Source: Meconema thalassinum (Eukaryota; Arthropoda; Insecta; Orthoptera; Tettigoniidae). From it: a stretch of 64,000 nt of DNA. Below, one piece after another: positions 9,846 to 21,698 of this stretch. The position numbers were made by a program, and so were the translations under genes. The notes below the pieces were generated by a model, which was not told where the DNA came from, did no database searches, and saw only the letters and a program-made list of their open reading frames with translations. The DNA lies in contig OX336389.2 of NCBI GenBank assembly GCA_946902985.2, positions 1,015,157,441 through 1,015,221,440 on the forward strand, given 5' to 3'. Position 1 is the stretch's first letter, and the number at the start of each line of letters is the position of its first letter.

Positions 9846-11253
9846 TGAAACGTTATTTACTTTGCTCCACGTTGAGCGTACAAATGAAACGTTTTGCTAG
9901 CTCCTAACTGTTGGGTGAGAAATGTAACTGTTTACCTTTGCCTAAGCTATGTTGTTTTAATGGGCGCCAAGATCTCAATGCAATGTTGAAATCTAAATTT
10001 GTATTTAACAACGTCTAGCTCTGGCAGAACACCTTCAAGACTCTATTCACTCAGATCGTGGTATGATTTGATCATTAACCCAACAAACAATTGTATCAGG
10101 AGAAGGAATTGGTCTATATCTAATGCTACCTTCTGAAAGCAAAGATTGCATTGTAAAAGAAATGAATTTATTATATAAAACAAGAATAGCAAAATTAATA
10201 ATAATAAGTATAAAATTTAAATTGGAGCGTTGTGATTTGAATATTACCGATAGAAAATTACGTGAAAACGGAGTCTGATAAATTGATTTTACTCTTATTT
10301 CCAAGCTATGAAGTTACTGAAATATGAAATGTAGAACAAAGAAAATGAGAGATTGCGTATTTCTGCGTCATTGGCGCTTACCACTGGAAATTGCCAAAGC
10401 ATTTCCCTCGTTCTTGAAGATGTTGTGAGCTTCCCACAGTCTCCTGGACGTCGTCATCTCCGTCGGAATTTGATGATATTCTGGTAGATTAGATAATTCT
10501 ATGGTCCGTACCTCGGACCCAAACACTCGTACAACCAAGTTTTACAAAAGTTCGTCGCTAACTCCACTGAACATCGGAGCGACACGCACTTGCGACCGTA
10601 CACCTCAAGTATTTCACAGATAGTCCTCTTCCACGGAACATCGGAGCGATTCCCGCGTATATCCACACTCGGCAAGAACTACACAGATTGTTCTTGTTTC
10701 ACGGCGCGTCGAACGATATATGCACCTGTTGGCTCCCCCACCATGGTACCGACATCTAGCTTACGTCGTCGCCACTGATTGGCTGCACCCTATGCGCTAG
10801 ATCCCCACTCCTTCCTCATTACACTCCGCGGGAGGGAGAAGTCGATTTCCGTTTCCACAATTCGCCTTTTCTAGACCTTGCGACCCAAGATTGCGTCATG
10901 CTCCTCGACAAGATTCAGCGTGTACTTGAAATCCCAGTGAGTCATCTCTCTCAAATACCCTAACTGACAAAAACTCCGTAAAATTCCGTAATCAGATAAT
11001 TTTCTATGATATCGTCGTTCGTAATAATTTGCTTGATATCGTTTTCTAAGACATAGAAAACCTATCTGAATGCTAATAATTTTTATAAAATGCTCCGAAA
11101 ATACCTAAATAATAATTATAATAAATTAATAATAATAATAATAAATTAACATGAAAATTCTCTTGGCTGAACAATTTGCCGCGTAAATAAATATAGAATG
11201 GCTTCCTACTGACTTATGCCAGTTGCATAAAACCCCTCGAAAAACACGTTACA
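9846..11253 (-). repeat. 5' LTR of the gypsy element
   Basis: 1408 bp, partner of 3618-5025. Contains two further sequences resembling primer binding sites: GGGCGCCAAG near 9962-9971 and CTCCACGTTGAGCG near 9866-9880 (the latter resembles the primer-site region of the sister element at 63280). Confidence 0.95.
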
Positions 11254-11478
11254 GGGTTTCTTCTCCTTGTTCTGGATTACTCTGACGAGTCTCTTCAGTT
11301 ATTTTGTCGGTCTTACGCTTAGATGTTCCATTCATTCCATTCATCAGCTTCCAATTGTAGGCTAGATAAGTCAACTTGGCAGCCCTCTCAGATGTAAGTC
11401 TGCTTCTTTTTTTTACTATGAATCCAACCAAGCCTGCCAAAGGTCCGCTCTGTGGCAGCAGATGTAACAGGTGCCCCT
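11254..11478 (-). pseudogene. hAT transposase, dimerisation-domain fragment (5' part)
   Basis: The minus strand encodes VTSAATERTF, the conserved hAT C-terminal dimerisation signature, then after a frame change KKRSRLTSERAAKLTYLAYN. These are family hallmarks needed for transposase oligomerisation. The frame runs straight into the gypsy LTR at 11253. The catalytic D/D/E region is absent upstream; 11479-11817 has no coding continuation. The reading frame continues on the other side of the gypsy insert at 3617, showing the two halves were contiguous. Confidence 0.8.
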
Positions 11479-11865
11479 ACATTTCCTACATTTAGATGAG
11501 TAGGCCTGCAGGCCTAACTCAGTAATACAATGTTTTATTCAAACCAGATATACTTAATTCCCATTTAGATGTTATTGACAACATTGACACAGGATAAGTA
11601 AATTATTATTAGCAGTATTCGGGCATTACTAGTTTATCCATGAAATGTACCTTTAATTAATGGTTTTTATTATGCTTTAGAAGCTCTAGTAACCATCACA
11701 AGTAGTAAAAAAAAAAGTTTTTAAAATGCCCAGATTTTGGGCGCTTAAAACTGCTTTGGGCAAATGCCCATTTATAGATGTCCTGCCCACTGGGCATTTG
11801 CCCGGCCCACATCACTATATGGGGGACATGGTAGTATGTGTAGTGTAGTGTAATATAGTGTTTTT

Positions 11866-12172
11866 ATTGAGTGGGACACCCTCTCTCCAGGGGTTATAAA
11901 TATGGAGGGCCCCAGCTCAGGGTATGAGTGAAGACCTCAACGGCACCTGCAGTGGTGAAGGAGTCCTTCGGTACAGCAAAGTTGGCGGAAGAGGCAACCC
12001 AGTGCTCGGGGTTAATAGAGTAAAAGATATTTGTCCATAGTATGGACACCCGTAGCGTCTGTACTCCAGAGGAGCGGATACAAAAGGCGTCTATTCTCCA
12101 TGTTAGGAGCGGCCTAGTTCATACCTGGCAGTAGGTCATAAAATGCATTTGAGAGTGGCGACTCCATCTTAA
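11866..12172 (+). mobile_element. 5' leader of an RTE-like LINE, up to the piggyBac insertion
   Basis: GC-richer sequence beginning near GAGTGGGACACC and running to the TTAA at 12169-12172. It lies upstream of, and in line with, the LINE endonuclease frame that resumes at 19350 after the piggyBac. I infer it to be the 5' untranslated leader of that LINE. The exact 5' end was not fixed by a target duplication. Confidence 0.5.
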
Positions 12173-12480
12173 CCTTTACACTGCTACGCCCGAGATATCT
12201 CGGGTGCGGTAGAACGTCACGTCCTTGCTGCGCCCGAGATATCTCGTCGGCAACTTCAGCTGAATTTCTGAAGAGGAAGTAGATACCTTTGAAGTTTCCT
12301 TCGGTTTTCAAACTTGAGCGGCAGCAAGCTATATCTTTTAGGAACATAATGGACCATCAGTAAAAACGCAGACTGCATTTTAACGCTATCTACGGTGAAA
12401 TATCCGAAATAGTGCACTCAGCTCAGTGCACAACCTAGGTTGGCAGTCCCGCAAAGCATCTGTGTCCAGGGTTTGTAAAA

Positions 12481-12864
12481 ATGGCTTCAAGTAGCGGATG
12501 GTGCACGCTTTCGGAGTTAGAACTTACAGAAGCTGTGAATACTCGTGAATCGGAAGATGAGTACTCAGATATCAGTGATTTGGGTAGTGATTATAACCCT
12601 AGTGACAGTGATGACAGTGACAGTGATAGTGCTGAACCTCAACTACCAGCTCTGCAAACCAGGAAGAGAATTCGTTCAGAACCTGCGTTATTGCAATGGC
12701 GTACGGGTAGTATTTTTAGTCCTGTAATACACAGCTTTGATGACAGTTTATCGGGTATAACACTCGGTGTGATTCAAGATGAACCAACGGCTTTAGACGT
12801 TTTTCAGTGCTTCTTTTCACGAGAAATTATGGAGCATATAACAGTGGAAACAAACAGGTATTTT
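12481..12864 (+). pseudogene. piggyBac transposase, N-terminal part
   Basis: Starts at ATG 12481. It shows the acidic Ser/Asp-rich N-terminus common in this family (YSDISDLGSDYNPSDSDDSD), a basic patch (QTRKRIRSEP), then the start of the transposase domain (ALDVFQCFFSREIMEHITVE, TNRYF). Homology stops at 12864. The frame continues to 12939 only through foreign sequence. The rest of the protein resumes at 17345. Confidence 0.85.
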
Positions 12865-15800
12865 CTATTTCTTACGCAAACAATGCCACCATCTCCAAGT
12901 TCAAGGCTAAACTACACCTTGTACCCGATACCTAGTTGAGGCTATCGGCTACGCCAGCTGACATTGAGCCGTAGTTGAGATTTATGGGAAAAGTTTTAAA
13001 GATAGCGCTCAAATCGAGTCGAGAGGAATGTTAGGAAATGACGTAGAAGGCCAAGGATCAAGAAGGCACTACCAGTCAAGCAGATGGAATTATGGGAGGA
13101 ATATTTAAGTTTTATTAAGATCTTTATGGAACATAGTATTTTATCATCTCAGAAGAGAAGAAATGTCAAGCATAATATATGATAATAACTTGAAGAAAGA
13201 CAGATAATCCCTTAAGTTATTGTATAACTTAATAGCCGAGATGAAGGTGGTCGAGATTATACTTGTGACGCACGACCGCAGAAAGTGGGGGAGCATCACG
13301 TGACAGCGCCAGGTAGGAGCTGGTCAATGCAGTTTAGAGACATCAGTCGAGTTCAGTCGTCAGGGCTGAGTAGAACACATGCGCAGAGCGTACGGCAGAG
13401 TTGAGCGGTGCACAGCACTTGTTACGTAAAGTGAAAGCGACAGTATTACTTCACCAAGCAGAGAGCAGGAAAGTAGGTCAGTGAGCCAAGGCGAGCAACG
13501 CACGGTAGACGGCGAGGACCGGTTAGGAGGCAAGCTGTGCGGGCCGTGGAAGCAGGAGAAAGGCCGGGGTCAGAACAGCATTATAATACGAGATTGAGAA
13601 CTTTATTTCGAGCTGCATTTTGTAACGCAGAACAGTATAGCAAAGCGGCATGGCGAGGCCGGCTTTAAGCGTAGATCATTCTGGAACAGTGCAGTAGATC
13701 CGAGCGGGCTGTTTCCGACTTTTATACGCAGGCCACATTAAAGAAGCTGAACTTCATTTCAATATTCAGTTACAACATTGAGTTGGGACTTGTATTCAGT
13801 AATAGAATTGTGCAGGCAGATAGTTATAATATACTGCAATAGTGAACTTCAAATGAACTTAGATATTCAAATGGCATTACGACTATGCATTTCATAACGG
13901 AACATGTAGAGCGACCATGGGGTCCAGCTAACATTAACGCTTTCAAGCAAACGAAATGTTACAATTAAATGCACTTATGAACATTGGCACGTGCATTAAT
14001 AGAATTCTTTTTCAGGAATTATCATAAAATATCGAGTACGAACACAGCTACAGGGTGTTTCAAAAACTTATACACTCTCATAAATAAAATTTATTTTCTG
14101 CAAGTGAGACTTAACCGCTGTGGAGATTGAACCGAACATTGTATGGGACAGTGGCGTAACTTAGAAGAAGAATATGGGGTACGCTGCTTTCATGAACTTT
14201 TACATAAGAATTTGGACAGTATCCGCTATGGATAACATGCAGTTCATCATGTCGGAGTAAACGAAGACAGAGAAGCGATGGCACCACGGAGCGATGGATT
14301 CGATTCCTGAAGAAGAGGAGGTCTAACAGCTGATTCACTTGGGATATGAAGGCGATCGTTATTGCGTGGGTGATACGAGATTCACGTTGATCTTTCGAGA
14401 AATTTATTACACATGAGAATAATCGACGATCTTTGAAATATATTAACAGCTGATATGAGAAGGTACTGTAAGAGTTATGACTTTCTGATATGATATTTTC
14501 ATGAACACTGGGCATACTTGTATATTTTTCTAGTAGGAGTTCTACGATTATTTAGACATGGCTTAAACATTATTTGCTCCAAATTTTGCTAAAATACGGC
14601 GTTACCATATGATATGGCAGGCACCATTATACGAAGTTCTCACCATTGGTTGGCTTTATTAAGCAGATGTTTGGTCTTTTAGACATTTTCCAGTAAGGAT
14701 AGTTTTCTTGGATAGTTATTTTTTTGTGGCGAGTATTTCGAACTCGTGATCTGCAATTGGATTATTTAAATTACTTCGTCAGTTCATTGCATACTAGCGA
14801 GTGTGTATTATTCATCAGTAGGGATTTTTTCCATTGGATTGTTTGGAGATATTAAGATGTTATTCACTCAAGTGAATGAATATCGCTTTTATGTGACAAC
14901 TAGAGACTTGTTGATTCCAATCTGGTACATTCACTCATCAGACGACGAGATGGGGCCTTTTCGCTTTAGGCGATTGCGTGGTGGTACACATCTTTACCCA
15001 TCGTTCAGGGCATTATCATGTTAGACGACGGGGCAAGGCCTTTCGTATTTATACGATTGTGTGGTGGATACTCATCTTACTTGCCATTGAGGAACTCATT
15101 TTTATCATCCGAGTGTACTTGAGATTGTAAGAGGATCAAACAAGGAACTACTAGTCACATATCAGTCGAACTTTGTTAAATAAATTAAAAATACATGTCA
15201 GCAGGGTTACATTTTGTAATTCTTGTTTGCCAATCCAATATTTTGTTGCTATATTCTTTTGAGAGTACTTTCATTTAACAGCTGATACAGCTGATGCTTT
15301 TGATAATTTTTATGGTTGAGTTTGATACCTTTGAGAAGGATTTAAAGTAATTGAATCTTGTAAGATGAATCATTAATGGTCAGATTTATTTTAAGGCAGA
15401 TCAGTATTGCATATTTTGATGTGAGATTATAACACATTGGTGTTTTCTGTGAAGTGAATTATGAGAGTTTTAAGAGAATTTATGCTATTTGAAAGCAGAT
15501 TTTGAATTTGATTTCGATTACTAAGGTAATATTTTTCCTAATTGTTTAAGAAGTTGTCTAGATATGATCAGATTAATTACAGTTATTGGAGATTGTGTGC
15601 GTTGATAATTTGAAGCCAGTTATATTTTTTGTAGATCATGCAACGTGATTAAGTGAAGTTTGTGATAGGCATTTTGTGGAAGTTGCCAAGTGGAAGTTGC
15701 AATATTGCTAATGTATTTTGAAGCAGACATGAGGTTGTCGAACCCAGTCTAGCATAATTTTTGAGATTCATGCTGTGCGCTGAATATTTATGGAGTTTTG

Positions 15801-17344
15801 TGGAATAATTGTGGTATTCAAATGTGATATTTGATAAAGTGAGAATATATAATGTAGTTGTGGATAGTGAGATCCAACGTGAATTTGTGAAGGCAATAAT
15901 ATTTTTTGGCATGATAATTGAATACGAGATATAACTTGGAAGTGATAAAACTGTAAGACAACGTTCTATAAACCCATATTAAACAATTTGTTAGGAAATT
16001 AAACAAATAAATAAAGTTGATAATACAAGATTTTCTGATAATAATAATTAATGAAATAATAATCTGAAAATTAAGCATATTAATGATCTGACCTAATGAA
16101 ATAAAAATCAGAATGACTAGATGAAATAATAAAAATCTAAATAACCAGATGAATAAAATTTAAATAAGTTGATAAATTAAATTTTGGAATAAATCAATGA
16201 ATTAAATAAATGGATGAATTAAAGATTGAATAAATAAGCTGATTTGAATGAATTAATAGATGATTGAATAGATGAATTGATTAATTAAAGAAGCTGATGA
16301 TTAATAAATTTAAATGGATTTAAATAAATTTAATTGAGATATGATTTGAAGAATTGCAATTTGAGTTGATGAATTAAACAATTTATATTGATGATTTAAG
16401 ATGATTTAATCTGAAGATGATGGAATGAAAGTATGTGAATAATTAGAGAGCATAAAGAATTTATGATTATAATATTCATTTAAATGATTTAATGGTGATG
16501 AATTAATTATTCTGACATGAATATATTGAATTTTGAGATGAGAACTAATGTGACAAATATTTAATTTTGATGATGATGATGATTATAACCAATGAGTAAT
16601 GGATTTTCTGTGATTCACAAACAAGCAATTATTAATGACAGTGTAAATAGTGTAAATTAATTATTCGATGTTTAGGAGCAATTTACTAACATATTCAGTA
16701 TTTGAATAATGCCATGCAAGCCATAAATTATGTGATATTTAAATATGTGATTATAATATGTGTGTTTAGACAGATTAATTAATATTTTTACATCCACATT
16801 CATGATGTTAATTTAAAGAGAAGTTAGGTCTCAGGTATCACGAATGTCAGTGACGCAAAGACATAGTGCTACGGTGATCCTGAGAACCCAAGAGAACTTT
16901 AGAAATTTTTCCTATTTTATGTGGATTAAATACACTTTGAGTAGAATAGAGATGGTTCGATTTTCTGGACAATGACAATTTAACATTGGCATTCGACCAT
17001 GCTCTCAGGTAGGATGAGTGTTTAATATGTCTGTCTGACTATCAAAGTTGAATAAATTTGTTTTTATCTTAGTTGTGATCTGATGATGATGTGATTTTCC
17101 TTTTTCTTTCCTTGTCTTAATTAAGGCTTAACCAGGAAGGATGTGGTTTGCTAGGGATTCAGTTGATGGCGCCCATTTATATTTGTATTTTTTTTATTAA
17201 ATTTAAACCCGTAACGACCCTGGAGATACTTTATCTCGTGTTACCCTCTGCTTTTGAGATATTTCAACTGAATTTCCGACACATTCCTTATTTGACTAGG
17301 TGTTCATTTAACTCCGCTCTGTCCTGGAAATCCAGGAATGCGAT
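12865..17344. mobile_element. unidentified insert of about 4.5 kb in the piggyBac transposase
   Basis: The transposase frame stops at TNRYF (12864) and resumes in the same protein at VIADGSSHP (17345), so the intervening DNA is inserted. It contains no frame with a recognised domain. 12900-13900 is mixed, with a purine tract AGAAAGTGGGGGA at about 13281-13293; 15840-16760 is very AT-rich and full of GAATTAA/GATGAATT words; AATAAA occurs near 17051. It may be a long terminal repeat or a non-autonomous retroelement. No clear target duplication was found. Confidence 0.55.
14050..14110. other. possible DNA-transposon terminus inside the insert
   Basis: CTACAGGGTGTTTCAAAAAC resembles the terminal repeat start of several Tc1/mariner-type families. 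I found no matching inverted partner nearby. Weak. Confidence 0.2.
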
Positions 17345-18677
17345 GTAATAGCAGATGGGTCATCGCATCCCCAGGACGAACGGGTACAACCTGAAGAACT
17401 ATACGTCTTTTTCGCCGTGACAATGCTTATGGCAAGAATGAAGAAACTTTCAATTCTTGAATATTGGTCAACTAATCCTCTAATAATGACCCCTCAGTTC
17501 TCAGATTTCATGTCTAGAGACAGATACCTCATATTATTGCGGTTGTTACATTTCAGTGACAACAACTGTCAGCCTGAAAGTGATCGGCTTTATAAAATAA
17601 AGCCTGTAATTGATCATCTCAGAAACAAGTTCAAAGAAATGTTCACCCCTTTCGAAAACATTTGCATTGATGAAAGTTTGACACTCTTCAAAGGTAGGCT
17701 TTCATTCATTCAGTTTATCCCATCAAAGAGACATAGATTTGAAATAAAGACATTTGTTATCTGCGATTGTGAGACCGGATATGTGCTGGATTTTATTGTT
17801 TACACAGGGTCAACTACGGAAATAATTCCTGAATGTGAATTTGGGGTAATCAGGTGCAGTTGTCTTGACGCTAATTGATAGGTACTTGCAGAAAGGACAT
17901 ACACTGTGGATAGATAATTGGTATACAAGTCCACAACTGTACGATCACCTACACAAAAATAAAACAAACACATGTGGTACAGCCAGAAAAAAAACTGAGG
18001 GGCACGCCGAAATTTACTAAAAAATTGGAGAAGGGACAAATTGAATCACAAGCGACAGATAACATCATTGCCATCAGGTGGTTCGACCGTAGGGAAGTTT
18101 GTATGTTGACCACACGACATACTGACAACATGAGACTCACAGGGAAGACGGACGGACAGACAGACAAGACAACCTGTAGTGAAACCCCATTGTGTCATTG
18201 ACTACAACAAGTATATGGGTCCTGTCGACCATTCAGACATGATGATTAGTTCCATCGAGTGTGTGCGGAAGGCAATGAAATGGTACCGTAAGTTTTTTTT
18301 TCCACCAGCTGGACATCACCGTTCTAAATTCTCATGCCCTCTTGAATGTCAAAACTGGACAGAACATATCTCTAGCAGATTTCCAGCTACATCTTATAAG
18401 GGAACTCATCCAGAAGTACCATGTTTCTAGACAAACTAGTAAAAGAGGACGTCCTACATCTGGTGACCAACCACTAAGACTGACGGAGAGACATTTCCCA
18501 TCCCCTGTACAACCTACTCCCAAGAAGAAATTTCCTAATAGATGCTGCCATGTCTGTTCCAACACAACAACTGGCGCAAAGAAGAGGCGGGAGACCCGGT
18601 ACATGTGCGTCAAATGTGACGTGGCTCTCTGTGTTCACCCCTGCTTTGAAGTGTACCACACATTAGTAAAGTTTTGA
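17345..18677 (+). pseudogene. piggyBac transposase, catalytic and C-terminal parts, frameshifted
   Basis: First block (to about 17870): YVFFAVTMLMARMKKLSILE ... DRYLILLRLLHFSDN ... ICIDESLTLFKGRL, where D of DESL is the first catalytic Asp. A frame change follows; the second catalytic block reads LWIDNWYTSPQLYDHL in another frame (about 17905-17950). Stops and shifts occur between 17980 and 18190. YMGPVDHSDMM (18210-18243) is the third Asp region. The last block (18342-18677) ends with a Cys/His-rich RING-like domain (CCHVCSN ... MCVKCDVALCVHPCFEVYH) that binds DNA in piggyBac transposases. Multiple lesions make it non-functional. Confidence 0.85.
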
Positions 18678-18762
18678 AGATGGACACATTGGAGTGTCTG
18701 CTGTAAATAATGGAACGATTTGGAGTAAATTATGTGAGTTCAATTCAGTATTGTGTTTTGTA

Positions 18763-19245
18763 TTTGGTCAGAATTTAGCACTTGTGAAAGAGGAATATCG
18801 AACTTTTATATAGGAGATAGTATTTTTGGCTCTAATGGACAACCCTTGTTCTCTCTGTTCTTAATTTTTGTGGAATAATAACTAAATATGAAATCTATTC
18901 CGGAATTATTTTGCCAGTTCAGATGAAATGTCTGATCTTTTTTGCTACCCGATCTGTTCAAAGTATGTCCAGCGACTACCTTGGCCATTATGGACAACCC
19001 TATTTTTAAGTCAGCTAAACTGTCTAAAATGTCTGACATTCGTAATTTTTGAAAGAGTGTTGTGCAATTTGGTCAGAATTTACCACTTCTGAAACAGGAA
19101 TATTGAACTTTTCATAGGATATAATTATTTTGGCTCCAATTGACAACCCTTATTTTCTCCGTTCTTATTTTTTGTGGAAATAACTAAATCTGAAATCTAT
19201 TCCGGAAATATTTTGCCAGTTCAGATGAAATGTCTTATCTGCTTT
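18763..19245. repeat. 180-bp duplication in the piggyBac 3' region
   Basis: 18763-18952 and 19063-19245 are similar; both begin TTTGGTCAGAATTTA and contain CTATTCCGGAA and TTTTGCCAGTTCAGATGAAA. They are about 80-90% alike by eye and separated by about 110 bp that partly repeats the same words. This is the non-coding 3' end of the transposon. Confidence 0.8.
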
Positions 19246-19398
19246 GCTCACTTTTCATACATTTCATATTATTTTAGATAACATATTTTTAAAAATTAAT
19301 TCAGCATGGAGGGTTTTGACAGTCTCTCACAATATTAGCAGTGAAAAGGTTAATAATAGCCTGGTGAAGCTACGATAGGCCCAGCAAGCCAGTAGTGG

Positions 19399-20055
19399 AT
19401 GAAAACAAATGCTTTCAAAAATGGAACGAGCCTCGGAAATGACAGATATATTAGACGACGACACGGCTGTAAACACGGATTAAGATTTGGAACTTTAAAC
19501 ATCAGAACGCTGACGGGGAAGGTGGAGGAGATAGTGGATATGATGGAAAGAAGGAAGTTGGATTTATTGGGATTGGCAAAAACAAAGTGGAAAGGGGAAG
19601 GAAGGAGACAACTGAGAAAAGGCTATAGACTATACTGGAGTGGGAATGAAGAGGAAAAGAGGAATGGAGTGGGAGTAGTAGTACGAGATGTTTTAAAAGA
19701 AGAAGTGAAGAGAATAAGTGATAGGATGATGAAAGTGAAAGTAGCACTGAGGGGAGAGACCATGGAAATAGTGCAAGTGTATGCTCCACAGGTAGGCTGT
19801 GCCTCTGAAGAGAAGGAGGAGTTTGAAGAGGAAATGCAGAAGCAGCTGGGAGGAAGGAATATGATTGTTATGGGGGATCTGAATGCCCATGTAGGAAGAG
19901 AAAGACAAGGGTATGAGAGTGTGCTTGGACAAGAGGGTTGGGTGAGAAGAAATGAGGAAGGAAAGAGACTGTTGGACTTCTGTCAAAGGAACAGCCTGCT
20001 AGTTGGGAACTCCAGGTTCAAGAAAAGAGAGCCACACAATCACATGGTACAGTGA
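19399..20055 (+). pseudogene. LINE endonuclease domain (APE type)
   Basis: About 218 residues. Motifs of the exonuclease-endonuclease-phosphatase fold are clear: FGTLNIRTLTGK near the start, LDLLGLAKTKWKG (Glu of the usual L-x-E-T motif is replaced by Lys in AKTKW), GVGVVVRD, VYAPQVG, and the catalytic GDLNAHVGRE. The last motifs (S-D-H) follow after frame changes: SDHRLLVMNL is encoded near 20158-20190. It would nick target DNA for reverse transcription. The replaced active-site residue and the frameshifts make it inactive. Confidence 0.8.
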
Positions 20056-20282
20056 TGACTTGACCAGGAAGTCGGTGGTCGACTATATCCTGTACGAGAG
20101 AAGAGTTAAATAAAAACATCACAGACATCAAGGTTATACCATCGGAGAACTTGGATAGCGACCATCGATTGCTGGTAATGAACCTGAGAGGGACTAAGGA
20201 GAAGAAAGGGACTGAGAACCAGGAAAGACGTACAAGGATATGAAAACTGAAATAAGGAGATAGAAGGGTCGAGTACCTCAAA

Positions 20283-21698
20283 ATGGTTAAGAAAGGAATT
20301 CCAACAGATGAAGAAAGAGGGGTGGAAGAGGAATGGGCTAGATTTAAGAAGACACTAGTAGGTGCGGCAGAAGCAGTATGTAGGAGGACAAGTAGTAAGA
20401 AGAGGTGGAAGGAAACACCATGGTGGAATGAGAAGACGAAAGACATAGTAAGGGAAAAGAATAGAGCCTTTAGGAGGTGGTATCAAAATAGGACGGTAGA
20501 GACAAGGGAAGAGTACCAGGAAAGAAAGAAGGAGGCAAAGAGAGTAGTGGGTGAGGAGAGAAGGAAGTGGATGGAAGAGTGGACAAAGATGATGAAGGAG
20601 GATAGTGAAGGTACAAAAAAGGTCCTGTATGGGACGAGGCGGAAGGATCCGACGGATTATGTTAGAATGGTGAACAAAAGGGGACAAGATCTACTAATGG
20701 CCTTCTTGGACATTGAGAAAGCATATGACAGTGTATGCAGAAACAAAGTATGGAAGTCCCTGGAGGATAGAGGAGTAGTAAAATGGACTATACGGAGGAT
20801 AAAGGAGATGTACAAGGAAAGCGTGAGCTGTGTGAAAGTGGGAGGAGAGAGATCGGACTGGTTGGAACAGAGAAACGGCCTGAAACAAGGAAGTGCACTG
20901 TCACCGTTTATTTTCATTGTGGTGATGGATGACATAATGACCCGAGTGGCACAAGTAATTGGGGAAGGAAAGATCAAAGCAATGGCGTTTGCAGATGATT
21001 TGATGATTCGGGGAAACGAGGAGGAGGAAGTACAGGAGCAGTTGGACGTGTGGGAAGGAATAATACAAGGATATGGGATGAAATTTAGCATAAATAAGAG
21101 TGAGATGGTGATCACAACAAGGAAGAAGGAAAGAACCACAACGGGAATAACAATTGGTGGGGAACAGCTGAACAAAGTGGAGAGTTTCAAGTATTTGGGA
21201 AGCCTGATACAAGATAATGGAATAAACGATAGAGAAATAAATGAGCGGGCGAGACAGGCAGCATTCCGGAGGAGTGTGAGAAGCATGATATGGAGCAAGG
21301 ATGTCCTTCAGAACAGCAAAAAGATCATATATCGGACGTACTATGTCCCTATCCTGACGTATGCCTCGGAGACCTGGGTTATGAAAGGAAGGGAGAAGAG
21401 CAAAATACAGGCCAGTGAGATGAGGTTCTTGAGAAGCAGTATTGGAGCTACAAAGATGGACAGAATAAGAAATGCGAGGACCAGAGAATTAATGAAGGAG
21501 GAACCAATACAGGATGGTATAGAGAAATCTAGACTTAGATGGTATGGACATGTAAAACGAATCGAGAAGAGGATGCCCAGGAGGATACATGAGACGAAGT
21601 GGGCAGGAAAGAGACCGAGAGACAGGTGGCTGAAGGGGGAGGAAGAAAGCGTGAAGAAGAGAGGAGAAGACTGGACAAGGGTGGAGGCTGAGAGATAG
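20283..21698 (+). pseudogene. LINE reverse transcriptase with internal deletion
   Basis: Open for 471 residues. The first 130 residues are the charged linker before RT (WWNEKTKDIVREKNRAFRRW). The text then jumps from YGTRRKDPTDYVRMVN straight to LLMAFLDIEKAYDSVCRNKV, so RT motifs upstream of the FIDLEKAYD box are missing. Catalytic FADDLMI is intact, followed by SFKYLGSLIQ, ILTYASETWV and the C-terminal LRWYGHVKRIEKRMPRR. The deletion is in frame, giving a long but incomplete polymerase. Confidence 0.85.

Larger units (their letters stand above)
3618..11253 (-). mobile_element. Ty3/gypsy LTR retrotransposon with GGGT target duplication
   Basis: Two 1408-bp LTRs (3618-5025 and 9846-11253) with TG...CA termini flank gag and a truncated pol on the minus strand. 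GGGT occurs immediately outside both ends (3614-3617 and 11254-11257), the 4-bp duplication typical of Ty3/gypsy integrases. I counted about six differences between the LTRs, so insertion is recent. The internal region is only about 4.8 kb because RNase H and most of integrase are missing. Host site: a hAT transposase frame. Confidence 0.95.
2883..11817 (-). mobile_element. hAT DNA transposon, 8-bp target duplication, interrupted by gypsy element
   Basis: The element starts TAGTGATGT and ends ACATCACTA, inverted termini typical of hAT. It is flanked by a perfect 8-bp duplication TATGGGGG (2875-2882 and 11818-11825), the size hAT transposases make. Both subterminal regions hold several GGGCATTT/AAATGCCC words in both orientations, likely transposase binding sites. 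Only the C-terminal end of a transposase remains, so the copy appears internally deleted before or apart from the gypsy insertion (3618-11253). DNA at 3053-3473 and 11479-11720 is non-coding. Confidence 0.9.
12173..19349 (+). mobile_element. piggyBac DNA transposon with TTAA duplication
   Basis: TTAA flanks both ends (12169-12172 and 19350-19353). The termini are inverted: left CCTTTACACTGCTA, right (minus strand) CCTTTTCACTGCTA. A near-palindrome CCCGAGATATCTCGGG and a second copy of CCCGAGATATCTCG lie just inside the left end. It encodes a piggyBac transposase that is broken by a large insert and by later frameshifts, so it is immobile on its own. Confidence 0.9.

Noticed and set aside
10047..10304. 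A conserved small protein encoded in the LTRs (also 3819-4076)
   Set aside because: The frame is the same in both LTRs because LTRs are copies of each other; no domain, and the LTR family member at 35129 does not keep it.
14111..14515. Minus-strand 134-residue frame in the unidentified insert as a transposase
   Set aside because: No catalytic or helix-turn-helix motif could be seen on either strand.
12860..17353. The break in the piggyBac transposase as an intron (AACAG/GTATTT donor and ...TAGCAG acceptor)
   Set aside because: Joining at these sites puts the downstream transposase out of frame, and other nearby AG acceptors also fail the phase or create a stop.
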